Part shown: positions 18,687 to 29,829 of the stretch, one piece after another
Layout: each line of letters begins with the position of its first letter
How positions within the stretch are numbered: the first letter of the stretch is position 1
NCBI GenBank assembly: GCA_015680685.1
Contig: MNCI01004790.1
Span: forward strand, 95,703-128,495
Direction of reading: 5' to 3'
DNA length: 32,793 nucleotides
Source of the DNA: Gnetum montanum
Lineage: Eukaryota > Streptophyta > Gnetopsida > Gnetales > Gnetaceae
Notes under the pieces: model-generated
Seen by the model: the letters and a program-made list of their open reading frames with translations, nothing else
Databases searched by the model: none
What the model was told of the DNA's origin: nothing
Made by a program: the position numbers and the translations under genes

Positions 18687-20630
18687 TGTTCCCCATGACT
18701 GAACCTTAGATCATAGCGAGAATTAATAAATGGAAAGTTTGGATCCATGCATATTCGAACTATTGGGGTCCGGTCATATCCAAACCATTGGGTGTCTTTT
18801 AGTGTGATGGCAGGAATGTACCCAAATTGGGGTTCACACACTTGATTAAAGTAGGCATAGTGGGGAAGATTATAAGATGTAGTCATGTGATAAGGAGCTG
18901 ACCCACTATGGCACCCGTGACCATAACATGGTATGCAAGGATCGATATGTCTCCTTACATTATTATATTCATTGGACCACATGGTTGTTGGAGTGTTGAT
19001 TGATGGCCTAGACAAGGTAATAGGAGGTGTTGAGTTCAAAGAGGAAGATGCATCACAGTGTTGGGCTTGTGCTGCGTTGGAGGATGTAGTGGTTTCAGAA
19101 CTGTGCTATTGACATTGTGGATAATTCCCACTACTATTGATAGTAGTAACATAAGTAATGTTCATGGGTTGGTGTTGTGGTGCAAAACCTTATGGTGCTA
19201 TTGGTGGCGATGTAGAAGAAGGTGAAGGATGAGAATATGAAGAGTAAGGAGAAGTGTAAAGAACATGAGGTGGTGATCCTGTAGGAGAGGACATGGGTTG
19301 ATGATACTTAGGAGAGTGATAATGATGAGATGAAGTAGAGGATGTTGATCTAGTTGGAAAAACAAGATGTGGAACATAATAAGCACTTAGTTTTGGGTGA
19401 TACGAAGGGTGTGGCCTCCCCCATGACTAGGGGTTTACCACTATGGTTGAGCACAGTATTGAGTCCAATAAGAATTTACCCACGAATAGTATGATGAATT
19501 GTGGAATTACCCATAAAGTTGTGGGATAGGGATGCATCCAAACATGTACTTCTATATGAAATATGGATGTAACATTCTTCCCCAATGCTCATGTAGATGT
19601 GACAAGATTGGGCATTAACCTTTTGGGTGATCGTATAGGCAAACATCACATTGATACTTATGTTTTATGGTTGAGCCCCTATCCTCATTTTCTTCAACCC
19701 TTCTTTTTGATTGTCAAATGGTGTTCTATCCTATTTCTAGGTTTGGTATCCTATGTTTATTTTGTTCATCAAAGTTATCTTGTGTGGATCTCCCTCTACT
19801 AATATTTTCATATTCTCTACATTTTTCATGTAGCCACTTCGTCATCTTGTTGATCTTTGCCTTGATTTCATCTAGTGATTTTAGTATTGGCAAAGGTAGA
19901 AATGGTTTCACCTCCTCAAGGTGAGTTGATTTCTCCTCTTTATGATTATGGACCTTTGTTACTTCAAGAGTTTGGTCTTGTTGAGATTTTTCAACATTCT
20001 CCCATTTGGCTATTTCTCCTTCTTCTTTTGCTACTCGCTTAATAAGCTCTTGGAATTGNGGATTCATGTTGCCCTTGTTTCCACTCTTAGATTTGTCTCC
20101 TCAAGGTTGACGCTCTTGCATAAGTTTGATATCTTTCATTGAAGAGGTTTACCATTGTAGGCCAACGTTGAATTAAATTTGATTTTAAATACTTGTACCA
20201 CACTTTAGCTTGGCCAACGAGTGTCATAGGGAAGCGCTTCAGCCTTTGCCACCCATTATCAACATTGTTCCATACATAGGCATCATAGAAGGCTTGTAAA
20301 TGATGTTGCAGATTTGAATCATAGCCTCTTCAGAACTTAGGAAAGTTTTTTAAATCAAGCTTGGGTAGATGGCTTTCCTTGCGATGCCTGTGGGATATCC
20401 AAACAACCTCTTGTATATGCATTAGGCTTTTAGTGGCTAGTAGGGGTTCATTGTCACTAAGTAGGTTGTGAGTTTGTAAGTTGGGACAATGTTGTCCATG
20501 TTCATGTTGGCGTTCCCAATTTTGCTCGTGGGTTCGATTTTTATTTCTATGTTGACCCCTTGAGGAATAGTCATCCATGTCACAACCTAACATTGAAAGA
20601 GCAAAGAAAGAGAGGGAACTAAAAAACTCA
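18670..20630 (-). pseudogene. Nest-4 gag, degenerate, joined to the last codons of pol
   Basis: Leftwards: RGQHRNKNRTHEQNWERQHE linker near 20570; EPLLAT then RHRKES, matching other copies; and a capsid-like domain with LQHHLQAFYDAY, WQRLKRFPMTLVGQAKVWY, RWPTMVNLFNERYQTYARAS (20300-20080). A jump at the single N (20059) skips about 50 residues present in Nest-3. QFQELIKRVAKEEGEIAKWE follows (20050-19990), then a charged region, the knuckle CDVCLYDHPKG (19650-19609) and a Y/P/H-rich tail to about 18720. The frame ends in FSHGEHSLL near 18680, resembling the end of pol in Nest-1 and Nest-3, so all of pro-pol is deleted. Confidence 0.8.
18687..18708 (-). other. Nest-4 internal polypurine-like motif
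   Basis: Minus strand AGGTTCAGTCATGGGGAACA, the counterpart of the internal motifs of Nest-1 and Nest-3. Confidence 0.45.
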
Positions 20631-20771
20631 TCATGACTTTTGTAAGTCTTCCAATGATGTACTCTTGCTACGCATTGAGAAGGTCTTAGACCTTATGGGC
20701 CCCCTCGTTCTAGGGGATGTCCCATCTTCACTAGAGGTGTCTAAGTTGGATGACAAAAGTCCTTGAGTATC
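20631..20771 (-). other. Nest-4 sequence left of the gap
   Basis: On the minus strand this contains an open, Ser/Thr-rich stretch (SSEDGTSPRT) that I cannot match to the gag N-terminus of other copies. It may be diverged leader or gag. Confidence 0.3.
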
Positions 20772-21361
20772 NNNNNNNNNNNNNNNNNNNNNNNNNNNNN
20801 NNNNNNNNNNNNNNNNNNNNNNNNNNNNNNNNNNNNNNNNNNNNNNNNNNNNNNNNNNNNNNNNNNNNNNNNNNNNNNNNNNNNNNNNNNNNNNNNNNNN
20901 NNNNNNNNNNNNNNNNNNNNNNNNNNNNNNNNNNNNNNNNNNNNNNNNNNNNNNNNNNNNNNNNNNNNNNNNNNNNNNNNNNNNNNNNNNNNNNNNNNNN
21001 NNNNNNNNNNNNNNNNNNNNNNNNNNNNNNNNNNNNNNNNNNNNNNNNNNNNNNNNNNNNNNNNNNNNNNNNNNNNNNNNNNNNNNNNNNNNNNNNNNNN
21101 NNNNNNNNNNNNNNNNNNNNNNNNNNNNNNNNNNNNNNNNNNNNNNNNNNNNNNNNNNNNNNNNNNNNNNNNNNNNNNNNNNNNNNNNNNNNNNNNNNNN
21201 NNNNNNNNNNNNNNNNNNNNNNNNNNNNNNNNNNNNNNNNNNNNNNNNNNNNNNNNNNNNNNNNNNNNNNNNNNNNNNNNNNNNNNNNNNNNNNNNNNNN
21301 NNNNNNNNNNNNNNNNNNNNNNNNNNNNNNNNNNNNNNNNNNNNNNNNNNNNNNNNNNNNN
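20772..21361. other. Assembly gap, 590 Ns
   Basis: By comparison with the intact 3' LTR, about 476 bases of the Nest-4 5' LTR should lie in the gap. That leaves about 114 bases for PBS and leader if the gap size is right. Open frames drawn through the Ns are meaningless. Confidence 0.95.
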
Positions 21362-21775
21362 GAAATATTAACTAAGAAAATAACAATAAATAATAAATAA
21401 TTAAAATAAATTAAAAGCTAAGTAAATGCTGCAATGATGGAGTAATCTTGATCTTTATTATTGATCATGTATGTGTCCAAGTATGTCACCCTCGAACAAA
21501 AGTTCCATACGATTACAAGCATCACACTGTGGGCATGCACTTGGGAAAGGAAAGGAATTGAAAACTAACTGAAAACTGACAAAGAGACTCAACCTAAAGA
21601 CTTACCAAAAGACTCTCTCTTCTCCCATGGGCCCGAGTGTTATATTTATAGGCTAACACAAGAATCATGATATCATGTATACAATATCATATCTAGGCTA
21701 AGATATCAGGTACTTGATATCACATACCCAATATCATGTACCCGATATTGAGGCCTGGCAAACTATGATTCATTA
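21362..21775 (-). repeat. Nest-4 5' LTR, visible part
   Basis: Matches 17083-17480. On the minus strand it starts TAATGAATCATAG, with 14-bp repeats (21750-21667) and TATA box (21650-21643). The rest is in the gap. Confidence 0.88.
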
Positions 21776-21780
21776 AATGG
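21776..21780. repeat. Right target-site duplication of Nest-4 (AATGG)
   Basis: Identical to 16602-16606; the Nest-2 LTR continues with TAATAAAG as at 3113 of the 5' LTR. Confidence 0.92.
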
Positions 21781-22363
21781 TAATAAAGTCGAGTCTTTTG
21801 ATCAAACCTTGTAGCACTTGGAATAGATTAATGATTTATTTTTTCATCTACTGTTTTCATTAATTATGTAATTAATTAAGCTAAACTAAACTTTAATTGA
21901 TTAATTAAGTAATTAAGCTAACTAGATTAAACACATAAGTACAACCGCTTTGAGCATAACATACAACACTTTGTAATTCCAACAGCGCTCAATGCTTGGT
22001 AGCCCAGTAGTATTGTATGCATTCAGGATGTGTATGGGAAGTGGGACCAAATACTTATGTTAAGATTAGTTAGATATTCTTTAATTAGTAGATTAAATTA
22101 GCTATTAAATTACTTCATTTCTCTATTTTAAAGCACTAGGAATATAAAACATAAAATAATAAAAATCATATGCCTTGATTACACTTAATCATACCTTTGT
22201 ATGTCACAAGTGTAATTGGGAAGATAACGAATGACTATTAGGGCAAGTTCACTTCCTAGAGGCTAGTGCATTGGAGGACATAGAGTCCAAGAAATTCGAC
22301 CAAATGATGTATGAATGCTTAGTGATTCGTATGGTTGAGTGTAGGGGTACTTGCTACTCATCA
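21781..22363 (+). repeat. Nest-2 3' LTR, second part
   Basis: Matches about 3113-3695 of the 5' LTR and ends ACTCATCA. About 12-13% different from the 5' copy by rough count. Confidence 0.88.
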
Positions 22364-22368
22364 CTCTC
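22364..22368. repeat. Right target-site duplication of Nest-2 (CTCTC)
   Basis: Pairs with CTTCC at 2805-2809, two C/T differences. Nest-1 gag continues to the right. Confidence 0.6.
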
Positions 22369-23826
22369 CCTCACTATCATAGATGCGAACCTCCCTTTTT
22401 TAATGGAAGGGTCCTGGTTATATTTTTTAGCACTTTCCCATTTCCTCAACTCACCTTCTACTTTTGCAACTTGCTTAATTAGCCTTTGAATTTGATGGAC
22501 TTGAATTTTTAATAATATCCCTTGGGCATAGACCCCAAGGATTCTCCTTATTTCATATCGAAGTCCATCTATGATATGGTAAAGCTGCTCCTATTGAGAA
22601 TAATCATGGCTAGGACATCTTTATAAAAGATATTAATACCTACCCATGGTTGCATCCAAGGGTTCATGTGTTCTTTGTTGACAGCCTTGGATTTTCTTTC
22701 TTAAATTGGACACTTTAGAGTATGTCTAATACTTATCATTGAATAGCTCATGCATCATACTCTATCTACTAATTGATTTCAACTCTAAAGAATGGTACCA
22801 ACTTTCTACTTCTTTTGTGAGTGTCCTAGGAAATAGCTTAAAGTTTTGATAAACATTCTCTATGTTCTACAAGGTATAGGCATCCTAAATGACATAAAGA
22901 TGGCTCTATGGATATGATTTCTATTCCCCCTCAAATCTAGGGATATTGTTCATATCCAACCTCTTGATTTTGCTATTTTTCACATGCCTGGATAGAATTT
23001 TAACTACCTCTATGATGTTCAACATGCTTTGAGTTGTAAGAAAAGATTCTTCATCATCATGATTTCGATGACATCTATGATTCCCTCTACTATCCCTTCA
23101 TTCATGGTGCGGCTTGCAATAATTATTATCTTGCTATTCACCTCCATCATGATTTTGTCCTCTTCAGTTTCGATTAAGTTCAGAGGAGGAAGAAGAAGAT
23201 GTAGATGAAGAGGAAAAAGAAGGAGGACTATCATTATCATGGTGTCTGTCATCTCCTCTCTACTTGTCATTGCCATGATCATTAGGTTTATCATCATAAT
23301 GATGCTTACTTGATCCCCTGCCTTGACACCCACATTTTCCTAAACCTAGATTGTTGATAGTGGACTATAAGTTCAGGTTTAGGCCCCCTTCACTGGAGCC
23401 AAGGGGTGGAGAATATTAATGTTGAGAACCCTTAGAGGGAGGTTTCTCATTCTTTTCTTGATTAAGTAGGAACAAGGTATTAGTGAACCATTTCCCCTTT
23501 GTAACTTCATGATGCTTCTCTTGGTGCTAATCTCTTTTGTGTTGTGTTTTAGTGGGATGGTAGTCCCAATAGTTATGGCCCTACACAACATATTCTTCAT
23601 GAACATCTTGGATGCCCAACCTCTTAAGAGTTGGGAGCAGCATCCCAGGAATAGATTGGTTGAGTAGCAACACAATGTTGCCCTCCATGTCTCTCCATTG
23701 TAGCTATTCATCTTGATGTGGGATGAAGGTGAAATTGGGTACAAACTCATTTGGATGAGTGTACCCCACTTTGAATTCTTGGGGCACTGGAAATTTTGAT
23801 TCATCATGCCTATGAGAAGAAGGAAT
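22364..23826 (-). pseudogene. Nest-1 gag, N-terminal and capsid part, degenerate
   Basis: Starts leftwards at 23826 with ATT in the place of the Nest-3 ATG, then PSSHRHDESKF. It continues with VGYTHPNEFVPNFTFIPHQDE and MLLPTLKRLGIQDVHEEYVV. A His/Asp/Ser-rich linker (about 23330-23100) leads to SMLNIIEVV and RLDMNNIPRFEG near 22940. The capsid-like domain has LFPRTLTKEVESWYHSLE, MHELFNDKY and VSNLRKKIQG (22850-22690), then QRLIKQVAKVEGELRKWES near 22460 and the Nest-2 insertion. Stops are frequent. The open minus-strand stretches at 23807-23379 and 23333-23019 are mostly other frames of this gene. Confidence 0.82.
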
Positions 23827-23965
23827 TTTGGATTAGAAGAAAAATTTAGTAAGCTTTAATTATGATTATTATTTTTATTTTTTGAATGATCAACTTTTGG
23901 ATTCACTCCAATGATTTTAAATAATTTTTACCAAGTCCTAGATAGCGCATGGATCAAACTACAAA

Positions 23966-23983
23966 TCCCTAGCAATGGAACCA
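23966..23983 (-). other. Nest-1 primer-binding site (tRNA-Asp), decayed
   Basis: Minus strand TGGTTCCATTGCTAGGGA, 13 of 18 matches to the tRNA-Asp complement, one base from the LTR. Confidence 0.75.
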
Positions 23984-23984
23984 A

Positions 23985-24845
23985 TGATGAGTGGTGACTA
24001 GACCCTACACCCAACCATATGAATCACTAGGCATTCACATGCAATTTGGTCGAATTCCATGGACTTATAGCCTTTTAAGTGCACTAGTCTCTAGGAAGTG
24101 AAACTAATCATTACAATCATTGTCTTTCCAATTACCCTTGTGAAATGCAAAGATATGGTTAAGTGCAACTGAGGCATCTAATTTTTATTATTTTTATTTT
24201 TTATGTTTTAAGTCACCTACGAATAAAGAATAAGGAATACAAATATTTAATTGCTAATTTAGTCTAACTAGATAACGTTAATTCTACTTGGTTACCAAAT
24301 GTTAAGCATTACTTGGATTACCAAGTGCCAAGCATATGCACGAAGTGGTTGTACTTATGTGCTTAATTAATCACTATTTAATTTATCTTAATGTAGCTTA
24401 ATTTAGCTTAACTTAGCTTAATTTAATTACTTGAAGCATTAAAAGAAAATTTCTCAAAATATTAAATGCATAAAGGAGGTAATTAATATATTTTAAAGTG
24501 GTTTAAGGTTTATTAAAAAGTTCATCTTTATTGCTACACACACTATAGTGCTTAGGTAGAATAGTGTTCAAATAAAGATCTGTACACTTTTTGACTCCTA
24601 CTGTGGGCACTTAGAAAATATTCTAACTTTTGAAAGTAAAAACTACTAGAGCTTCACTACAACTTATTAAAAGAATGTCATAAATGAGGTGAAGGCTCAC
24701 ATTTATAGGTGAAATAGGGTGCCTCATTGATTAGTATACGTTAACGAGTTAAACCCTATGTTGATGGAATCACGTCAATAGCATCTTATCAATAGGGTTG
24801 CATCAATGACATCCCATCAACATGGCCAACCATGATGCTTCATCA
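23985..24845 (-). repeat. Nest-1 5' LTR
   Basis: On the minus strand it begins TGATGAAGCATCATGG and ends CACCACTCATCA, 861 bp. TATAAAT is at 24707-24701. U3 carries degenerate repeats around CATCAATAGGGTTG. It resembles the Nest-2 LTR in the R/U5 part. Confidence 0.85.
24701..24707 (-). promoter_or_regulatory. TATA box of Nest-1 5' LTR
   Basis: Minus strand TATAAAT in the family's usual place. Confidence 0.6.
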
Positions 24846-25559
24846 ATATTATTATTCTTTTTTTAAGATATTAACATCCTTTTCATTACCCCAAACTATG
24901 ATCTTGAAATAATATAACTTAAGACCTTATTACTAGGCTTATATCTCATTGTTCGATAAGTCCTCTCTTATGTAATTACATCAATGAGAAGTGGCTCAAA
25001 TGGTTAGCTAATTGTTTAACAAGAATTTCTAGGTATGAGCAAGTAACTTATGGTTTGTAAGTCCTAGGTTCAATTTAGATGGATATAGTCATTTGACATA
25101 CTATTATGTTCTACTTACATTATAAGAAAGTTTTCTATTAGAAATATGTCCAAGGAGAAAACATAGTCATCTAGTCTTAATTCTTAGCCTAGTAACCCCA
25201 AGTCATAGCTTTAATTTTACTAGGTAGCACTAAGTAATAAAATTGTATAAATCTTTATGTGTACCTATGTTTCACTTATTTTGGATTCTAAGACACACAC
25301 ACCATCCCCATCAAACCCACCACCACCCCCCGTCCAATCCAAAAAATATATAGTTTTGATTCTAATAAGACTTTTCATTTGAAAGCTTTAAGTTATTGGT
25401 TTGATTCTACTAGAATATATATAGCAATGTTGAATCATAAAGTTCTAACTAGAATATATATAATATGGAATATCTATATTTCAAGTATTTTGGGTTCTAA
25501 CATCCTTCCCTCAAAAAAATTAATTTCAATTTCAATATCCCTTCCATTTGGTCTTGGTT
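24846..25559. other. AT-rich intergenic DNA with a SINE-like fragment
   Basis: No gene seen. At 24992-25003 TGGCTCAAATGG fits a Pol III A box, and GGTTCAATT at 25067-25075 resembles a B box, so 24985-25085 may be a tRNA-derived SINE head. A second B-box-like GGTTTGATTC near 25399 begins a stretch that is similar to 27400-27460. A C-rich run lies near 25300-25340. The open frame at 25379-25609 looks non-coding. Confidence 0.4.
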
Positions 25560-26195
25560 TAAGCAACCCCATACTTGAGGTATCACTATATTCCTCTATA
25601 GTTCTCTAATGCATCATGTTGGCTACATGTCTTAGGATATACCTATATACAAATTGTTTTGATTTTGACACCCCTCATCTATTATGGAATTGATCTTAAT
25701 TTTGCCAATGAGAGGTAGGTCAAGAGGTTAACTCATGATTTGATAAGGATTTGTAGATAAGAGGTTGCAAATTTGAGTTACATTTAAGGCATAGTTATGT
25801 CCCTTTATAGTTATTATTTGAATGTATCATGTTGAATATCTATCTTATGGTGTGCATATACTTAATCTACTTCAAGTTTAAACACACTCTTAATGCTAGT
25901 GAGAGATGACATAAGTGATTAGTTGATTGTCTTATTAGACAAGAGGTTATTAGTTTGAGTCATACTTGATATATAGTTATATTTCTTTATAATTATTTTA
26001 ATGTATATTTTTGGCTATAGGTATTTAGGTGTACTTATAGTCATTTTTTAGGTTTCAACATGTCCTCATCCATGCCACCCCTTCCCTAATATACTTGTAA
26101 TTGATCTTACTATCTACTAGTGATAGGTGATGGAATTTGTTAATTTATTATTTGACAATCAGTATGTAGATAATAGGTTGCTAGTAGTTAGCTCA
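25560..26195 (+). repeat. Degenerate tandem repeat, units of about 190-215 bp, tRNA-like motifs
   Basis: Units start at about 25590, 25803 and 25986 with a TTTATAGTTAT...AATGTAT phrase. Each holds a GAGAGGTAGGTCAAGAGGTTA-like block (25710, 25901, 26122) followed by AAGAGGTTGCAAATTTGAGT-like sequence. The blocks resemble tRNA A and B boxes, so the units may be tandem or successive SINE copies. Confidence 0.45.
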
Positions 26196-26690
26196 TTATT
26201 TGATAATCTAATTATTATTTTCTACTCAAGAAAAAGATACTAAAGAAGAAAACAAACATGTTAAAGTTGAACATAAGAAAAAACCATATGAAGCTAAAAT
26301 ATGAAATATCAAGTAAATGTCAATGATAAAACTATTTAGATATTATCAAAAAAACTAAAGAAAATAAAATCTTTTGAGAATGTTCTTACTTATGCTATAG
26401 GAAGTATTAATCAATTTGGATAGATAGCTCATATAGAAATATATCCTTATCTAATAAAAATAATATTAATTGAAAGATCAAAACTAATATTTATAAAATG
26501 GTTATAACTAATGGTAAAGATTATCAATGTAACATTTACATTAAGGAGAAAAGTGTTAGGGGTGCAAAATATGTTGGTATTTTTTCTTTCTATTGCTACC
26601 TTAAAAATCCTTTCACTATTTTAGTTTCAAGCATAAATGTTAAAAGTGATGTAAATGCTATCAAGATAAGGGTCATCTTTCTTACTAAAA
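26196..26690. other. AT-rich intergenic DNA
   Basis: Very AT-rich. A 65-codon open frame at 26498-26695 has no recognisable feature. Nothing else seen. Confidence 0.5.
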
Positions 26691-26793
26691 ATTAATCTTC
26701 ATCAAAGTGAAAGGCAAAGAAGAACTCATGTGGCCAACCCCTTTTTGTTGGGATAAGGCTAGGATAATAAAGATGATGATGATGATTTTCCAA
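26691..26793 (+). mobile_element. Possible 3' end of a non-LTR element (LINE or SINE)
   Basis: TGGCCAACCCCTTTTTGTTG then GGATAAGGCT (26731-26760), followed by a GAT-repeat tail (26771-26787). From memory this matches the common 3' end of plant LINEs and related SINEs. One frame reads RRTHVANP just before, like the last codons of plant LINE ORFs. The body of the element is not visible. Confidence 0.4.
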
Positions 26794-29750
26794 AAATATC
26801 AACTATAAAATTGTTCATATGAGTAGATATTCTTAAAATTAGGAAGTTATCATTTTATTTGTTTTTGGTGTCTTCTACCTAGTGTTAAACATGTGATGTA
26901 CTCTGAATTTTTTTTCTTATTATCAATATTATTTTTGAAGTTCTACATTCCCTTTATTTTTTATTATTGCATTTATTTTACCTATAATCAGTTTTTTGCT
27001 TCTCTTAGCAAGAAACCCTTTACTAAAAAGTAAAAACCCATGAAGATGCTTTTAAACAAGGGTAAAGCCTAATCCTTTTCCACTTGAGAAGAAAAGTTTT
27101 TAAAGATTGGTTGCAAGTAAGAATCCAAAAACTATTGGGCTCTTTTTTAAAAAAAAATTCTTTTTTCTATGTTAATGATCTAATGTAGTATTATTTTGTA
27201 AAAATTATTATTCATATCTTGGGGTTTGACATTCCTCTATATATGCTTAATATAATAAGATAATATAATTCCAAAACTCCAATAATGAAAAAAACATGGA
27301 TAAAGATATTAATTTTACCACATATACATGAATATGTTATCAACCACATGATACAACTGAGGATATGATGAGATGCTAGCTTACTTCTCCAAGTCATGGG
27401 TTTGATTTTGGTGGGCAATGCTGAGTATGGAGTTTTAATTAGATTATATATCTTGGGCTCTCTCTCTCTCTCCATAATGTCAAAAACGATGAAATTAAGT
27501 CATAGTTTTGAAAATTGTGGTTCAATTTTCAAATTTTAATGCATGGGAAAAACATTTTTGGTAAATGGATGAAGAAATAGTTATCAATCTTCATGATAAA
27601 TGATAGAAAAATCCACAAAATATAAGGCAAAATTTATATAGGAGTGGATGTTATCAAATTTATAATTTTAACATTTTAAATACTGATAACTACAAACATG
27701 CATTTTGATTTTTATTTACATATACTAATGAATAATAAGCCACATGTTCAATTAATTTATAATCATTAACTATATTAAGGCATTGCTAATCACCAAGTTC
27801 ATCAAAGCCATTGCAATGCATTGCAGATTTTTCTTTAATGAAATTGAATTCGATCAAAAATTCATATCAACAACATCCTTAAGAAACTTATGACATAGAA
27901 AAATTGAAATAAATAAATGATAAACATTATCAATGAGTTATATTACTTCAATTTAATAAACATAATAGAATATGAGTTCTTAATTTATAGCACACTATAT
28001 GCTAAGAATAACATCTCAAGGTAGTATTGTTAGTGAAGAGCTTGCACAATGTAATAACATGAAATTTCATCTTTTATCTTTATTTGGCTCACTAATTTTA
28101 GATATAAGCTAATTTTAATTTTACTCTAAATTTAGTTCATGCCTAGCTTTAACAAGTTGTGTGTCATAAAACCCCACCTAAATGGAACTAGCAATCACAT
28201 GTAGCTCTTTATTGTAGATCGCAAGGGAGAGAGGAGCAAGACTTACTAGCAAAAGCATTGTGGGAAAGGAAAGTTGTGACAAAATAATTTCAACATGTAG
28301 AAAAAGAAAACAGTTACAAATAGTAGCAAGTTTCAGTGTTAATTTTTACTATCATGAAAGGGGAATGATATTTCTTAAGTGGCATTTGAGTTGCAATTTA
28401 TAATTCAAAGTATGACCTACAACAAATTTTTTTAGTGTTACATAGAGTAAAACATAGTGATTTGATGAAAAAAAGTGATCATATTCAATCACTCAATCAC
28501 TACTAGTACATCAAGGTAACTAGGTAAGGGATGTGAGGTGAAATACCTTGATTCAAGTAGCCTTTTTCTTGGTTAGACCCATTGTAACAACATTATCCTT
28601 GACACGTTGTTTGACAGCTTAAGAGTCCCTCAAAGAAAATTCAGAATCAGGATGGAACTCAAGAGGAATACACCTCAACAAACAATAGTCCTAAAACACA
28701 TGCCAACAAATAATTTGTTAGATTTAGCATGTGCCCTAAGTAATTTTTCAAATACTACAAACATGTAATACTATAAAACTAAATAGCATTCCCTTGCTCC
28801 ACTCATGTGGACACCATAAGGACTACCAGCTAAACCTTCTAAATTCATCACCATGTGTTGGTAGTTGATGTCATGCTCTACTGTGTGCATGCAACATCCC
28901 ATAGCATCCCATGACATACTTGGTTTACACCCTAATGTAAAGTTGAACTATGGAACCCTCCTAGGCAAGGTCCTAGCGAGTGGGGTAATGAGGAAGGTCA
29001 TAGCCTCCTCTTACTGATGTATGAAACCACCATGCTAGTATGGTTCCAAAGACACAAGAAGTGGAGGACTCCTTGCACCCCCAGAGCCCTTGAATCATTG
29101 GGGATGTAGTAGGACACCATCAATCCTACTACCTCTCTCACAATCCTCTCTCAATTAAAATGAGTGAGAACCTTGAAGCATAGCTTTGGTAACCCATGAG
29201 GTAGCTGCACCAAAACTAAAGGAGGATTTCATCAATTCTTGAGAAGTAAGCTCATGCTATTTAGAGTCTAGTCCAAAAGGGCCTTAGGCTTTGGAAGGTC
29301 TAATTTCCAAGGTCTAAGATCTTAAAGCTTCTTTTTGAACTCAATCATCTTCCTAAAATCCATACTCATCATAACATCCAACACCCAAGTCAAGAATGGT
29401 ATAATTCAAGACTTGGTATATCCACCCTTCCACACCCTACTTAAGATGCAAGACTATAGAAGGGCTCCTAGTGTCATGCCATAGTGACATGATAGAATGC
29501 ACTGACTTAAGAAATGTATGAGTCTAAGGTGTTCCTTGACTCACTTATACCCAAAGGTCTAGGGGTCTCAAGATCAACATAGTATCCTTTTCTATGTGAA
29601 CTTAAGCCCCATCACCTATAGAGATCTTTGAAAAACTTCAGGCATCTTCTTGCTTGAGAAGGGCTCTCATAGGAGCTCATCCTTGGATCCTATGAGTTAC
29701 CACATGTCATGCCTCTTCTAGTCTATTCAATTCTCATCTTTTTGAAAATT
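26794..29750. other. Intergenic DNA, no gene identified
   Basis: Mostly very AT-rich to about 28500. A stretch at 27360-27475 has a B-box-like GGTTTGATTTT, similarity to 25390-25460 and a CT run (27460-27474), and may be a SINE fragment. From about 28500 base composition is more balanced and may belong to the 3' end or 3' LTR of the chromovirus to the right, but I could not define LTR ends. Confidence 0.4.
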
Positions 29751-29751
29751 T

Positions 29752-29759
29752 TATTTATA
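29752..29759 (-). promoter_or_regulatory. Possible LTR TATA box of the chromovirus
   Basis: Minus strand TATAAATA just downstream of the chromovirus pol end. It could be the U3 promoter of a 3' LTR; the LTR itself is not confirmed. Confidence 0.25.
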
Positions 29760-29829
29760 GGAGGATTCTCTATCCATCATTTGAGTAGCTAAGGTATGAG
29801 GTCAATCGCTTGCTTCCAATAGAAGCCCA

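Larger units (their letters stand above)
16607..21775 (-). mobile_element. Nest-4: gag-only Athila/Tat-like element with assembly gap
   Basis: A minus-strand element in the Nest-2 3' LTR, bounded by AATGG duplications. Leftwards from the right end it has 5' LTR (partly in the gap), gag, a short pol end, a 3' coding region, PPT and 3' LTR. No protease, RT, RNase H or integrase is seen. The visible part of the two LTRs (17083-17480 and 21362-21775) differs by roughly 10% plus a gap of about 16 bases. Confidence 0.88.
2810..22363 (+). mobile_element. Nest-2: Athila/Tat-like gypsy retrotransposon, interrupted by Nest-3 and Nest-4
   Basis: A plus-strand element with both LTRs, PBS, gag, partial pol, a 3' ORF and PPT. 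Its own sequence is 2810-5351, 12298-16606 and 21781-22363, about 7.4 kb. Nest-3 sits in gag and Nest-4 in the 3' LTR. The comparable LTR parts (3100-3695 and 21781-22363) differ by about 12-13% in a rough hand count. That is more than the two LTRs of Nest-3, as expected for the older host. Protease, most of RNase H and integrase are deleted. Confidence 0.88.
1..24845 (-). mobile_element. Nest-1: outermost Athila/Tat-like gypsy retrotransposon, partial, split by Nest-2
   Basis: This is a minus-strand LTR element in two pieces. The 5' LTR (24845-23985), PBS and first part of gag lie right of 22363; the rest of gag, RT, integrase and the start of a 3' ORF lie at 2809-1. Nest-2 occupies 2810-22363. 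The two gag halves rejoin in frame when one 5-bp flank copy is removed (CTTCC at 2805-2809, CTCTC at 22364-22368, differing by two C/T transitions). The 3' LTR is outside the window. Gag is broken by many stops, protease and RNase H are missing, and so the copy is dead. Assignment to Athila/Tat rests on the tRNA-Asp PBS and the FMDD reverse transcriptase. Confidence 0.85.

Noticed and set aside
19198-19386. Leucine/histidine-rich minus-strand open frame as a membrane protein
   Set aside because: It is a shifted frame of the low-complexity tail of Nest-4 gag.
20750-21400. Two long open frames of about 200 codons
   Set aside because: They consist almost wholly of Ns of the assembly gap.
24985-25085. 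Possible tRNA gene
   Set aside because: A-box-like and B-box-like motifs exist but no cloverleaf or acceptor-stem pairing could be made out; at most SINE-derived.
27460-27474. CT microsatellite as a regulatory element
   Set aside because: A short simple repeat without a neighbouring gene; at most the tail of a SINE-like fragment.
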